Source: Burhinus oedicnemus | Taxonomy: Eukaryota; Chordata; Aves; Charadriiformes; Burhinidae | Assembly: GCA_008921705.1 (NCBI GenBank) | Contig: VFFE01008529.1 | Coordinates: forward strand, 722,242 to 786,241 | Direction of reading: 5' to 3' | Length of the DNA stretch: 64,000 nucleotides | Shown here: one piece after another, positions 51,401 to 64,000 of the stretch | Numbering within the stretch: position 1 is the first letter of the stretch | Layout: each line of letters starts with the position of its first letter | The notes under the pieces: model-generated | Told to the model about the DNA's origin: nothing | Database searches by the model: none | What the model saw: the letters and a program-made list of their open reading frames with translations, nothing else | Translations under genes and position numbers: made by a program

Positions 51401-54400
51401 AGAGACATGATGACAACAAATGCTGTAATCCAAGAAGTAAAGAATTATACTTAATTGTATCTTCTCTGCAGGCAAAGAATGAGGTCATGCTTACATAGCT
51501 GACAGAAGCCTCACTGCTACAAGAAGACTTCTGAATTTGGAATAAGCTCACACTTCAGTTTTGATTTGTGGTGAATTTGATTCCTGTATTGGATGTTCTC
51601 TGCTATGCTGTTTTTATCAATCTGATATGTCAGATTTCATGGATATCAAAAATCCATCCTGATCTGTTTGAACTGCAGAAAGGAAAAACAAACGATGCTT
51701 AATATGCCTCTTTGGCACCTGATAAAAAGTAATAAGCTGACTTTTATTGCAACTGTCATGTTCTTATCTGTTGAATATCACAGCCTTTATTTTTAAAAAC
51801 TGCATTGATCCTATCCAATAGCAAATTTAATATCGGAGATCTTAGAGGTCAGTCTATTTAAGACATGGTCTAAGAACAAGGCTGCATATCTGTATTATTT
51901 TAAAAAATCAGATTTCATTTATATCACTGCAGTAATTAGACCAAGCTTAACAGAAAAAAAAATTAATAATGTTTGAAACTTCTGTAACTTTTACCATCTG
52001 CAAAATATCTTGTAAAGAAAAAAAGAACAACCATGCAGGATCCACTTTATACATCAGTTAGCTGAGACCACCTCTCAAACAAAATGCAGCAGCTGTTTAA
52101 CTACACCATGCAATACCACAGAGTAGGTTAACAGACATCAACATACTCTCCAGTTGAAATTGCAGGAACTCTGTAAGCAGGGTGCTGTTATCTGAACTGG
52201 AATTTGACCAGGATGTGAAAGTTTACGTACTGGTTTTTACAAAACAATTGTTGCATGCTCATCAAGAAAGAGGATGTTTCCAAGGAACAGTATCATTAAT
52301 GGCCTCCATTCTTTGGTAAAGCCAGAGCTGTAAGAACAAAACTTGCCCCCAGACAGAAAATCTCCACGTTTCCAATCTGCAAAGTAACTGCCTTGAGGCA
52401 GTTAAGAGGACGGCCACAGCTGCAGAAGAAATTGCACTGCTATTGAACTGGGCTAAAATTTTCTAGGTTAACACAGAACTAACATAATTCAAGAATTTGC
52501 AGTGAGTCCTCAGGATTTTATTTTCTCAGGCAGCTGAGCTTCTCCTGGGATATCTAATCCAGAGTCTAGTCCCTAACATGAGTGATAGCTACTGAATCCA
52601 AATCATCCTATGTTGGACTTTGTCTTCACTAGGGAAAAAATGGGGCAGAGGCAGAAAGGGAAAGAAGTTTGTTTCTTTCAGTTGGAACAATATCATATTA
52701 TATGTATTAGAGTGTTAAAATAATCTTATTTTCCTACCCATTTACCTTCATCACGATAGCATGTAAAAACTACAAACTACCTGGCGCGTATTAGGATTTT
52801 ATCACAATAAGGTATTCTGTATCACCTGAAGTAACTGTTTTCCTTAGAGCAAAACAGATGCATTTCCTCAAATATGTTAATGTCCAAATTTACTTAATCT
52901 GACCAAGTCATGCTAAAATGCAGAATTAAACACTTGAAAACAAACCATTTATTGAAAAAGTCAATTTGACATTATAAAGAAAAGCAAAAAAAGCTATCAG
53001 TTATTGTTTTATTTTTACTATATAATATTATTTCAACTAAAATTCTGGCTTCTTTTAGTTCATATCTTTTCATATTTTATGGTTTTTGTGATGTTAAAGG
53101 TTATCAGTACATTTCACCTTACTAAAATACTGGGGAGGAAAAAAAGCATTAAAACTTTTCAGTGATTCCAAATAAAAAGCAGTATTTTCATTGTACTGGA
53201 AGTTTTGGGATGTCTATTGTTTGCTCCAATTCAGAAGTTTTTAAATGTTAAAACATTGGACCTTGCTGCAGAATGGAATTTCTAAGGAGATCTAATGTTA
53301 AGTACGAGCCTGAATTTTAGGCAAGTTTCAATCATCTATTAACGTCACTTGAATGAACAAATGCTTTTACCTGTCAAGACAGACTCTACTCATTTGTCTG
53401 TACAATTCATTTACCAGAAGTTAATTGCTTGCCAATCATAAGTGATTTATGAATCCGTTTACCTCACAGTGACTGACCTTCAATTAATAGAAGATTAAAA
53501 AAATATAAAAATCTATTTCTCTCCCCGAGTTTCATAGAGGCCTTATTTCCAAGTACAGATCCTATGCAGACCTGCATAATTACAAAATTTTCTGATACCA
53601 CGACTCAATGGCTTCAAAATCCTACGATATATAAGTATCTTGCAGGTATCCTGCTTAGTGTGAGTTTTCCTCGCTCAGCATTTGTTACACAGAAAGCAGC
53701 TGGCTACAGCAACCCTTGCGCTTGACCTCTCTCGCGAACGCCTGCAAATTACTCCAACTGCCTATAAAAATAAATTAGGGAAGTTGTTATCATCTAAACT
53801 CACTAGCGCTCATTTATTAATTAAATTTCACTAACTAGTTTCTAAACTTGAGTAACTTGTAGGCTGCACATCTTGTGCTGAAACAAGAAGCCAAGGAGAT
53901 GGGGGAAGGGAGCAGGGAGCGATGTGCATTTAAAAACAGCTGTATAGACCACCTTTTTTTTTTTTAAAGGAAATCCTTTGTTCAGTATGTGATTCTTTGT
54001 AACTGTCACATGATAGAACCTAATTATTTCGATAGGAAATCGACTCCGTGTCTGTTTGGTCCCTGCTGAATGGGGAACAGGGCCTTCTTTTGCTTTCCTG
54101 TAAATTCTGACCTCTTTTTTTTTATTTTTTTACGCTTTAAAATCCACCTATCACTTCTACTTTTTAACATTTCACACGCTCTGTCACTGTAAATGGGGCC
54201 ACATTCTTTCCCAGTGAATAACACTAGCAACAAAAGAAACAAATTTAGAAAGCTGCAGGCAGCTATGGATCACTTTAGTTTTTCAGAGACAGAAAATGAC
54301 AGTCACTCCTTGTAACAGGGCAGTCTACAGTTTCCGATTTATTTGAGGACCAGGTAAAAATTAGTTAGCTCGGACCTGCCGAATTCATGCCAATTCCAAG

Positions 54401-57400
54401 TCCAGACAATGAGGGAGTTGGATCTTAAGACAAGCTCTGCTCCACCCTGCCCTTGCTCACGATATTCAGATTGGTATCTGTAACCAGATTTAGCTCACGC
54501 ACACAATTCAGGATGGAGGAGAGGTGGTGTATTTGGATCTGAGCCCATCTGTAACAGACAACTTATTAAAAAACAAAACAAAACAAAACAAACAGTTGAT
54601 ACAACCAGCATGAAAACATGTTTAAGCTTTTTTCAAATAGATGATCAAACAATGAACTCTTTCAATTACTTTATTCCCCTGTTTACATTCCCCAAAACCT
54701 GGAAGAAAGAACGCGCTAACTTAAAAGAACATTGAAATGCAAGTAGTTTGTATTTTCTATGTAGTTCTTCAGTTCCTGAGCTATGATTTCTTCTTCTGTG
54801 CAGTGGTGATGGTTAGGAGAGAACAATGCATACCTCAAAACCAAGTAAGAATTTTATCTTCACATCAGTGTTTGTTATGAACTTGCCTATTCACTACATA
54901 CAAAAAATAAACTATATATCCTACACAGTACTGAAGAGTAGAAAGAGAAAAGGTTAAATACTCAGCAGAAGAACAAATTGCCAATTTTCCCCTCATCCAT
55001 ACACACGTTGGTAATTATTTTCCTCAGCAGCATTATGCAGTTTGTGACTGATGACTCTTAAAGGCAAATGTTTTGGGACTCTCCTAATTGTTGCTGGTTA
55101 TACATCTACTTTTCAAATTCAGCAGTGATCAAAGGCACATACAAGTAAATCCCTATCTGGCTTATGTTTAAACCTATTATTAGGATTGAAATAGAAAACA
55201 AAACCCACTTCCATAATTTGAGCTTGTTTCATATACCTTTTGACACTCTGCACTGTCATGTTCACCCCTGTGTGGATGGCAGGTTGTGTCACTTCCAAAT
55301 GCGACTGCAGCCACTGTCACATATATGTTCTTCCCCGGGCTCAGCAAGAAGACATATAATAACCATAACAGCATCAAAACAGCAGGCAATACATATGCAC
55401 GCAGAAACAAAAGCGCCCAATATATTTTGATGTAGCTCTCCAGCTGACCTGGAACTTCCCTTCATATGTAAACAGGGTCAAAAGACATCCACAACAATCT
55501 CTTTTTTAAATTTGACTTTTAAGAGTATGCTCTGTTTTTTAAAAATCTTCTTGCAAGTTTGTTTGGCTAGTTTTAGAAAAGTTTATTTTTGTAGCTTCCA
55601 AATATGCAAAGCCACAATTGAATTTGAAAGGAGCCTTTACATCAAGTAAATATGAACTGTAGGTGTAATTAGTTTTAAGATACATAACAGAATATTAAGC
55701 ATATTGTTCTCAGAATCTGGCTTCTCCAATTCAGCTTGAATTTGGCAAAATTGTACTTACTGATCACAAATAATGGTATTTAAAATATACCCGCCGTTCA
55801 CTCAGGGATATTTATTTCACCTTCTGTCTCTGCATTTTTTATTTGCTCGCATGAAACTCCCTAATGCTTGGCTATCTGCAGATTCTCTACCACATGTGCT
55901 CATCTTTGCTCCTTCCCATTTCTCCTGTTCATTCATACCTTTTCTTGTGTTCCCATTTCTCATATCCGGCAACTGGCCAAGGGACAAACCTTTTAGAAAG
56001 GAACACTGAGACAAACAGCACAATAAGGGTTTGGTAAGACAGACTAAATATTACTGCAAATTTGCTTAAATTCAGGAAACCATAAAGCCCTTGGGGTTTT
56101 TTTATTCATAGATTATGTCAGAATTTGTGTACTTCCTTTAATGTTATTTCTTATGTGCTCTATGCAGCTGCTTCCTTAGGGGGTTTAAGGACCTATTGCT
56201 AGATAAAGTTTTTCTCTCCTAGAAGTAACATTGTTCTGTTCTTACTATATTCAGAATCTGATAGACTTGTCAATGTTTTGTGGTTTTTTTTTTCCATTTA
56301 AATCTTTTCTGCTATGAAGCTGTGTGAGAGAACATATTGCTACAGTTTTTGAAGCAAGGATACAAGCCTAACAGAAGGCATCCAGGCAGTCTCAATTTCA
56401 ACGACACTGAAAATGGATGAAAAAACTGGTTCACTCAAGTTTTCTTCTCCATGGGCTGGATTAGAGGTGGCTGCTGAGCAGATCTTGAAGGAAGGTTAAA
56501 AATATTGATTAAATATAGATCAATGGCATTCCATAAGCAAAAACTGAGTACATCTAAAGTAGTGACTTAAATGTTCACATGCTGGCTAAAAGTCTTTGTC
56601 TGCCTTTTTAATGTCTCAGATAAAGGAAGTTTACAATTTTAGCATGCAGTGCCCTGAAAATATAAGTATGCGGTGTCTCGAAGATAAAAAGAACAGTACG
56701 GAGATACACTTAAGAAAGCAAGTGTTTATGTGTTTGATACAGCGTAGTTACAGTATAGTACACAGAGTACACGTGAACTACCTTGCCAGATTCGGATAGG
56801 ATATAAATAGTGGTATTAGATGCTGGTGAAATTGTAAGTGGATACGTATCAGTCTACTTTACAAGCTGTAATCCCCCTGCTGGCATTTAATATCACCACC
56901 TTCAGCAATCACTCTACTGTCATGGACTTTTTTGTATTCCATCATGGAGAACTTTTGGTTAGAAATCTGACTATTGTGAACAGAGTTTTTGTATTACTAA
57001 GCGTTCGTGTTTGTCAAGACTACGCTTTTCTCATTTCTAGATTTGCTCTTGCCTTGTCTAGCCTAATTCTGGCTTTGCCTACTCAATACCTGATATTCTG
57101 TCCTCTCTTTAGGCACCAATTCATTGTCTGCTTTGTTAAATACCCATTCAAGTACTGGCTCAAATAACCTTAGTTACCTTTTCTGCTGCCACGTCTCCTG
57201 AATTTACATAAATCTTCCACTGGATACTCAGTATTCCCTGCTGCTTGATCACTATGTTGTCAGTGTGCTCCTCTGTCGTGCTGGCTGATGACCTGCGTGG
57301 ATGCAAACATCCACTGCGTTTACTGAAGTAGAATCATAAGGATGAAATGACCGGAGCTGCACAATTCAAAGAAGTAATTTTATTTTGTAAATTCAAATAC

Positions 57401-58840
57401 CAATTTTTCTTTACAAGGGTTTGGAATTCCAATTTTCATATTCAGGTTCCCAAATGGTGTAGTGGTGTAACGTTTTAATGATTATCCCCTCAAGCCGTTC
57501 ACAAAACACATTGATTGAATCATTGTTAGTTGCTTTCCTAGCAGCATAAAGCTATATGATCAATATATTTCCTGACTTTGTTCAAAGGCGAATTGTAATG
57601 ATTCTATTGCTCACAGAGTCGTACCAAACCCTTTGATGCTTCCCTGAGTTTGACAAGTAACCCCTTTTTAAGCCTTTGAATACTACACCACATACCTATC
57701 CATCATCGTGAAATGACCCCATCATTACAGTACAGGTCTGAGACTGCACATCCATTTATCAAACATATTTCTTTGACCATAATGGTAAATTCCAAGTTCA
57801 CATTCATTTGTAAAGTTTCATGTCATTCTTTTCTTTACTGTGAGCAGTGGACAATGTATCTGCGAAAGAATTAGAAACAGCAGCATCACAAATACAATCA
57901 ATACTTTTTACAACAGAGCCTCTTAATCAGAATTTGTTAGTATCACACATGTTCTCATTTTTTAACAGATCATAGGACAGTTCTCATCTTGTGGGGCAGA
58001 GGGAGAGACTTTGCTCATACTGTCTTCCCTCCAATTGGTAGCTGCCATGGGCTAAATATATTACCAAACTTTCCCAGTTTCCTCAGTGGTATTTCCTCTA
58101 AGCAGTCCCATACACTCAGAAATTCCCAAATCTGCCTGGTTATTTGAAAAAACACCAAGCAAACATAAAGAGCCGTATGCTACTATTACAACTGCAGGTA
58201 ACTGCAGATTTCCTTGCGGGCTGGCCAGGGAAAAAAAAATAAATCTGGGACGGACTTTACAGAACGTGAAAGTTGAATTTGAAGTGGACTCCTTTTAAGT
58301 GACCTTAGGTGGACAACATAATGCTCTTCATCACGACGACTTCTGCTGTGCAGCAAGTATGAGAGCCAATAAAAGGCTAGTGAAAAATACAGGCTGTTCT
58401 GCAGTGTGCCATAATTAAAATAACTTTACTTAATAAAAATAGAATATAAGCTAACATCATGCTTAATGGTCTAGTTACATAGACTGTTCATAAATTCAGT
58501 TATCTGGGATCAAATTTATCCGATCAGAACCTCCCCAATAGAAACTGGAAAAATTTGAAGAATAGTTGATCCATCATGGCTTCCCTGTAAGGGAGAAAAA
58601 AGCCTGAAAAATAACATTTCACCTCAAAAAATAGAAAGATGTGACTGGTGAAATGCTTAATTTTTTGCTGGTAGCAACTTACGAATGTGTCTTCTGAGAA
58701 ATTATTGATAGTGACAGAAAGAAAATTGAAGCTTTTGAGATGTGGTGCAAGCGAAGACTCTTGCGTATCTCCTGGACAGAAAAGATGATAAATGCTCATA
58801 TTAAATATATTATTGGAGAAAAGTAGACTTGCTTGTCAGA
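48450..58840. other. Gene-poor AT-rich DNA
   Basis: No exon with both splice sites and family resemblance was found on either strand. All open frames are short (at most about 110 codons) and composition-driven. Small simple-sequence patches occur, such as AAAAC units at about 54568-54594 and an A10-G8 run near 50605. Synteny places PDS5A beyond the right edge, so this may be the N4BP2-PDS5A intergenic interval. Confidence 0.5.
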
Positions 58841-58849
58841 AATGAATAG

Positions 58850-59060
58850 GTGTAAATGTATGTGCTTTGGACACATCAGGAGTAGAGATGGAAATAACCT
58901 TGAGAATGTAATTATGGAGTGAATGGTAACAAGTCATCATAATAGAGAGCAGCTAGAAAGGAGGTGGATAGATGACACACAGTAGGCTGCTGTGACTTCA
59001 GTTTCTGAATGCTCAAAACTAGCAACGGATCAAGGAGGCTTCTAAAAATCACACAGGTGC
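58850..59060 (+). mobile_element. Decayed LINE reverse-transcriptase C-terminal tail
   Basis: Translated from 58866, the frame reads FGHIRSRDGNNLENVIME, stop, MVTSHHNREQLERRWIDDTQ, stop, then SVSECSKLATDQGGF. This follows the familiar C-terminal tail of several LINE ORF2 families: FGH-(I/L)-x-R-x-D-(S/N)-LE, then R-x-RRRW-(I/L)-D, then LSKL-x-x-x-x-D-R. Two in-frame stops sit inside about 60 codons, so it is dead. The family (RTE, R4/Dong-like or another) cannot be settled by eye. It is not a CR1 3' UTR. Confidence 0.6.
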
Positions 59061-62000
59061 CAATAAATTCATTTTGCTTCACTTGCAAGCAAAGGAAACG
59101 AGTGCAATTGTTCTGTCAATACAGTATTTTGTAAATTACAAGCGTATTCGCAAGTATGCACTTTTTCACAATGGCTTAAATATATTGACAATGACAACCC
59201 TTGTCATTTGTCAATGCGCCTTGATACCACAAAAGTCCCATGGCAAGTATAATCGCCCTCTCTCCAAGTATGACTCAGAATAAGGACCTTTTCAGACAGC
59301 ATAGGAGAAAGCTCTCCTTACCAAAACCAGAGCAAAATAACAGACAGATTATGGCTAGGGGTCACCCATATGGTATTTGGTCCTTCCCTGTATTCAGAAC
59401 TGGTAGTACTCCATGAAAAGTCAGCGAGTCATGGGACTCCTCTCTTTTCTAAGGAAGCTCTTTGTCTCCAGCTGATTGTCTTAATGAGATAATACATACA
59501 CACAAGTCCTCCGCCACCTTTTTATGGATTTTGCTTTGTTGGTGTAGATCATGGGAGACACATGTAAGTCCCTGTTTTCAGGACAAAACACGCTTCCTGG
59601 TCTATTCTTAGATAAGAGTAATTTCACTGCAAATACCCTCTGGAATGGGACACCTTTTGGAGCTCTTTCATTATGGCAATGCACATTGTGAAGAAACCCA
59701 CCTTTGACTCAGGTGAGCATAACCACTGCTGTCAATTTACAGCAGATGTAAAAAACATCAATTCTTTTATAAAATTAGGTAGTTAAAACAATTAGGTGCT
59801 GTTATCAAAGACATGTTACACTGGAAAGTTTAATTAGAAACCTCAGGGATATCTCTGAAGATCCAGTACGGCAGACTTAGAGGCTGTAATTTTAACTGGA
59901 GGAGCTGTCTGCAAATGCATGTGTGAGAGAATCAACAGACAGAAAAAGAGGAAAGATGACCAGAAACAAGGACTAATACCAAAGTCAAAAAGCTGAGAGA
60001 AAGCTTCTGTGCAAAACTGAGGACAAAATCCTATTTTCCAGGGTTTGATTTTTACTGAGTTCAAAGGAAACAGTGTATTGCAGGAAAAAATGTGTATAAT
60101 TGGAAAAATAAATAGGCTTTCCTAAGGGAAGGGGGGAGCATTCATGATTAGGAAGCAACCTGCTAGATATCAAAAACTGGCTAAATGCTAGAGTTGAAAA
60201 CAAGTAATTAAGCCTTTTTTTTTTTTCCCCCTCTTGACCTATTTGACTGTGACTTAAAAAAATTAATAGTGAAGGACTACACTCCACCACCTGGTTCTGC
60301 AAAGCAGGAGCTTTCAAGAGCATAGCTATTATTAGGAAGACAAGTGCTTTAGTGCTTTCCTAACCCACCAGATAGGATTTCTTACTTGTTTGCCCAGTTG
60401 ACTGGCAGATAGGACTTATTTTGCAGCTCATGAAACACTGTTGTGTCTTGATACGACTAGTTCTTGATCATTATTACTATCCATGCTTACTGTACTAACA
60501 AAGACCCGAAGACAACCATTAAGCTGTTCCTGGAAACGTGTGTGCATAGCTTAACTTAATCAACATGAGTTAAGGGATTTTCTGTGCTTAAAGTAATCAC
60601 TCCATACTCTCTTCAGTTTCACCTGAAAGCCGTTTTGTTCTGAAAATCTTGTGCTGCGTTATTTCCCCTACCAGTAAAAACACACATTCTTCTTTGCTTG
60701 ATACTTTCCTCTAACCTCTGCTGGCATGATACAGAGAAAGAAACACCCCACAAGACTGCCCCGTAAGAGTGTTCAGCACCCTTTATTTCAGTCTGCTTAT
60801 AAATTACACTTGCAGTGGGAGTCTCAAATATATTAATTAATAAACAAACAAACAGCAAACGGATTGGAGTAAATACATTCCAATAAAAATAACGGGAGCA
60901 AAAGTAAATTCCAACAGAAATTTGTGCAAGTAGGGACTCTATAAAATCTGGGTAAATACTAAAGGACTGGGTCTTATTATTAGACAGAGTCATCCATTAA
61001 AATCCAAGGGATCATGTGAACCTGGCTTCAGCTGTACAAGCAGCAGAGTCCAAGTCAGATCTCAGCTGCTTGCTGAAATTAGAAGGGTGAAGGTCAAACA
61101 AGCAAAGGCAACAAACCAGACACTAGCAGCTGTAATCATATCTGCGAGCAGATTTCAGGACTATTCAGATTAAGAGTACCACAGGTCAGATTATCTGAAG
61201 CTTTTATGTTTGCACATTCTGAAAATGCCATGCATATATTCAAGCTAATTGCCAGTTAAGTGGTCATTCATACCTCCCTTAATTAGGTGTGATATCAGAA
61301 CCACACGCTTTGTTTTAGCCCTTTAGAATTTCAAATAGTGCAGAAGTACCAATCCCGCTGCTTCTCTTCTGAGAAAAGATGGACCATTGCCTAATCATCC
61401 CATGATTACAGAATTTGCACCTACTCTCTCAACCACTGCGCTGATCATGATTTGTCTAAGACTCATTCAAAACACCATACACTTGACTAACAGTGTCTAA
61501 ATTAATGGCTATCCTAAGAGTGCTCTATGACAGTTTTACACCAGTACGGTAGCAAAATACTCCAGCTGTGGACCCAGGGTATATCAGCAAGGTTGTGTCG
61601 ATACCAGAATCTACACTCAGACAGCAAATTATACCCGGAATGGAACAGTCTACAGGTAGAAACGGCACCTACATTTAATGGCTAAGGACTCCAACAACGA
61701 CACTGAGAGGTGGTCAAAGTTTTCACACTGCTCACTAATGACTACCTGTGAAAGCAGAAATCTAGTGTGAACCTCTCCTAGATACTCAGCTTTCCACTGG
61801 TGTATTTCAGGACTTCTTCTGTGTTATACTACAGATATGAAAGCCCGAGAATTAAAAGTCTTCAAACATTACTCCACGGTAATTGCTAACTTCCCTGTTT
61901 ATCTGAAGTTACAAGAAGACAGAGAGATCTTGGTCCACAGTCGAGAGTACTCCAGTGTAGGGCTTTACAAACAACTTGCTCAAGGTGAAATAAAATTTTA

Positions 62001-64000
62001 ATTAAATGAGCAAACTCTGCCTGGCACTTTCAAGTGAAATCTTTGAACTGCCACATCTAACTATATGTTAGTTGCATTCTAAGGCGTATGTACACTGTAG
62101 GAGTTTATCTTGTTCTTCAGCGGAAAATAAAAGTGACTAGAAGCTCATACTAGAGGCTCTGCACTGTGTCCTTAACTTAGACTAAAAACAAGTTGTGAGA
62201 GCGTAGCCCTCTACCTTTTCATTCTTATTCCTACTTCATGGCCTGTTGTATAAAAATGTCTAGGTAAAGATGGTGTCACTTTGTGAAAAACTTGTAATCA
62301 CAAAATTATAAGAAAACATTATGACATTGTAGGTTACATTAATGATACACATAAAATACAATTTTTCAATAACAATAAAACAATACTTGAGAATAAACAT
62401 TAAAAAACAGGAACTTCAGAGACTTAGGTGAAATTTCTAGAATATGACACCCATGCTACTTCAATTCTGCCCAAAAAGAAACCTTCCTAACAACTTCCTA
62501 GCTTTACATTTGGGTCATAAAAAAACCTCAGCAAAGGTCACTTTGAATTTATTTCTTGCATCATTTTTAATAACTTACCTTCTCCCTTTTTCTGTTTACA
62601 TTGAAGACAGCTCATACAGGTTTTTGATATGTACTTTCTTTTTTTAGTTACGTAATAATATCCTAGGATTTGTTTCTGATTTATTGTATTAATACAAGTG
62701 TATTAAAAATAAGGAATCTACACCAAATTAATTGCTGATATTAATAATTTGATTTGGGAAGCAAAGTACCTAATGTAACAAATGTAAGGATAAAAAACCC
62801 CAAATTTGTTAAAATTATAATAGTTCTGACAGTACATATTATTTTATTGACAACAAATAAGAGTTGATAGCTAGTCTGAGTACTTCAGCTCTAAGGCAAA
62901 TCTAAATGGCCACTGAAGTTTGGATTAGGAAAAAGATTAAACACTTGGTGTTGGCTTTATTTGTTTATTAAATCAGTACAACCTTGTTAAAACCGAATTG
63001 TGTATCCCACTCTTATGGTCTCCTGTCCATCGTGAATGCCTCAATCCATTGATCCTTAAGCCTGCAGGGAATAGTTTTATCTAAGCCTGGACTCACAGCC
63101 AGATTTAAATGCCTTGGCTGGCAGCACCCTTCTAGATTTCCAAATCAGTGTCTGAGGTGTTCCTTGCAACTCTCAGTGAAACTACAATCCTTCTGAGCTG
63201 GTTTCATAGAGGCTATGGACATCAAGGCTTTAACTCCCCTAGGACAACACCGCAGGGAGACAAGGAACACAGGTGTAGGAGAGAAGTTTCCTACCCACGT
63301 GCTATTACACCTGAAGTACCTGAGAGCTCCTCAGTCTTTGTGCATTTTCCTCCCAGACTTTGTAAATCTGGAATTTGGCATACTTCACCATAATCCCACT
63401 TTCCCATCCCTGCAGCCTCCTGCATCCTTCCTGCGTGACTGGCAGGCCATGCCAGCCCCGCTGCTGTGCCACAGCCCCTGCGGAGAAACCCGTCCCTCCA
63501 CGCAGGCTGGTCCCAGCCTCCCGCCTTTAATTTGCTCTACAGAAAACGTATTAGCGATTTCCAAAACTGAGAATAATGATACTTCTAGCTAGTTCGAGGT
63601 ATCAATAATATGTGGTTGAAGATCCTGAATTAGTCTTGATCACTTAAAAGTCATCTTTCAGTTGTCACACACCTTCTCTGAGCAGGACAGGCATCTGGAA
63701 AACGCTTTCTAGCCACCTATACTTAAGACGTGCAGGGCACATAACGCAGATGCAGAACAGACAGATATATCCCACTTTGCTGCTGACTTTCCAGACATAC
63801 CCCATCTCTTGGAAATATGAAAGAATATTAAATTACAAAGACATTTTGCATGGAAGGATTTCCTGAGTCGGCTGGCGAGGGCTCCTTCAGTCTGCATATT
63901 CAAGTTTCTACTGAAGATTTATAACTAAATTAACGTTTGAGAAACTCATCTGCTGACAAGGAGGAAGAAAAATTTGGATGTTGATGCGCAGATGCTCTCC
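59061..64000. other. Gene-poor DNA to the right edge
   Basis: Mostly AT-rich sequence with no recognised gene, RNA or repeat family. A slightly GC-richer patch at about 63390-63540 supports a 125-codon plus-strand frame (63215-63592) with no recognisable domain. Confidence 0.4.

Noticed and set aside
56838..57167. 109-codon hydrophobic plus-strand frame
   Set aside because: It looks membrane-like but has no family match, no supporting signals, and a composition expected from T-rich DNA.
1..64000. CRISPR arrays, tRNA, rRNA, operons or other prokaryotic systems
   Set aside because: The window is clearly vertebrate intron-exon DNA, and no regularly spaced repeats or structured RNA genes were seen.

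Overview
The window is nuclear DNA from a bird. Three things point that way. Two CR1 retrotransposon tails lie inside introns. An avian ERVL-type LTR sits near the left end. Otherwise repeats are sparse, with long AT-rich introns and one sharp CpG island. The species cannot be fixed from the sequence.

One gene fills the middle: N4BP2 (NEDD4-binding protein 2, also called B3BP), on the minus strand. I spliced it by hand from 35027 down to 10101. It has 16 coding exons and 15 introns, all GT-AG and all in phase. The CDS is 5,379 nt, giving 1,792 residues plus a stop; mammalian N4BP2 is about 1,770 residues. In order the protein carries an N-terminal CUE domain, a P-loop polynucleotide-kinase-like domain, a long low-complexity middle with a repeated tryptophan motif and CUE-like segments, a DUF1771 helical segment and a C-terminal Smr nuclease domain. 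The 3' UTR appears to run about 4.8 kb to an AATAAA near 5314. The 5' end probably lies in the CpG island at about 45.8-46.9 kb, so the first intron would be about 11 kb.

Right of the gene, the CpG island looks bidirectional. On the plus strand an ATG in strong context (46382) is followed by a good splice donor. A frame-compatible downstream exon would give an 83-residue product that I do not recognise. A further open frame and an AATAAA follow by 48.4 kb. From 48.45 to 64 kb there is no convincing gene, only AT-rich DNA with one decayed LINE reverse-transcriptase tail at about 58.85-59.06 kb.

Left of the gene (1-5290) is intergenic DNA with the ERVL LTR (about 2051-2640) and a GC-rich block at 1-470. 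From conserved synteny, RHOH is expected beyond the left edge and PDS5A beyond the right edge; neither coding region is visible. A 20-N assembly gap lies at 21639-21658 inside an N4BP2 intron. No bacterial-type system, CRISPR array or tRNA was seen. The most novel-looking element is the unrecognised plus-strand candidate at the shared promoter.
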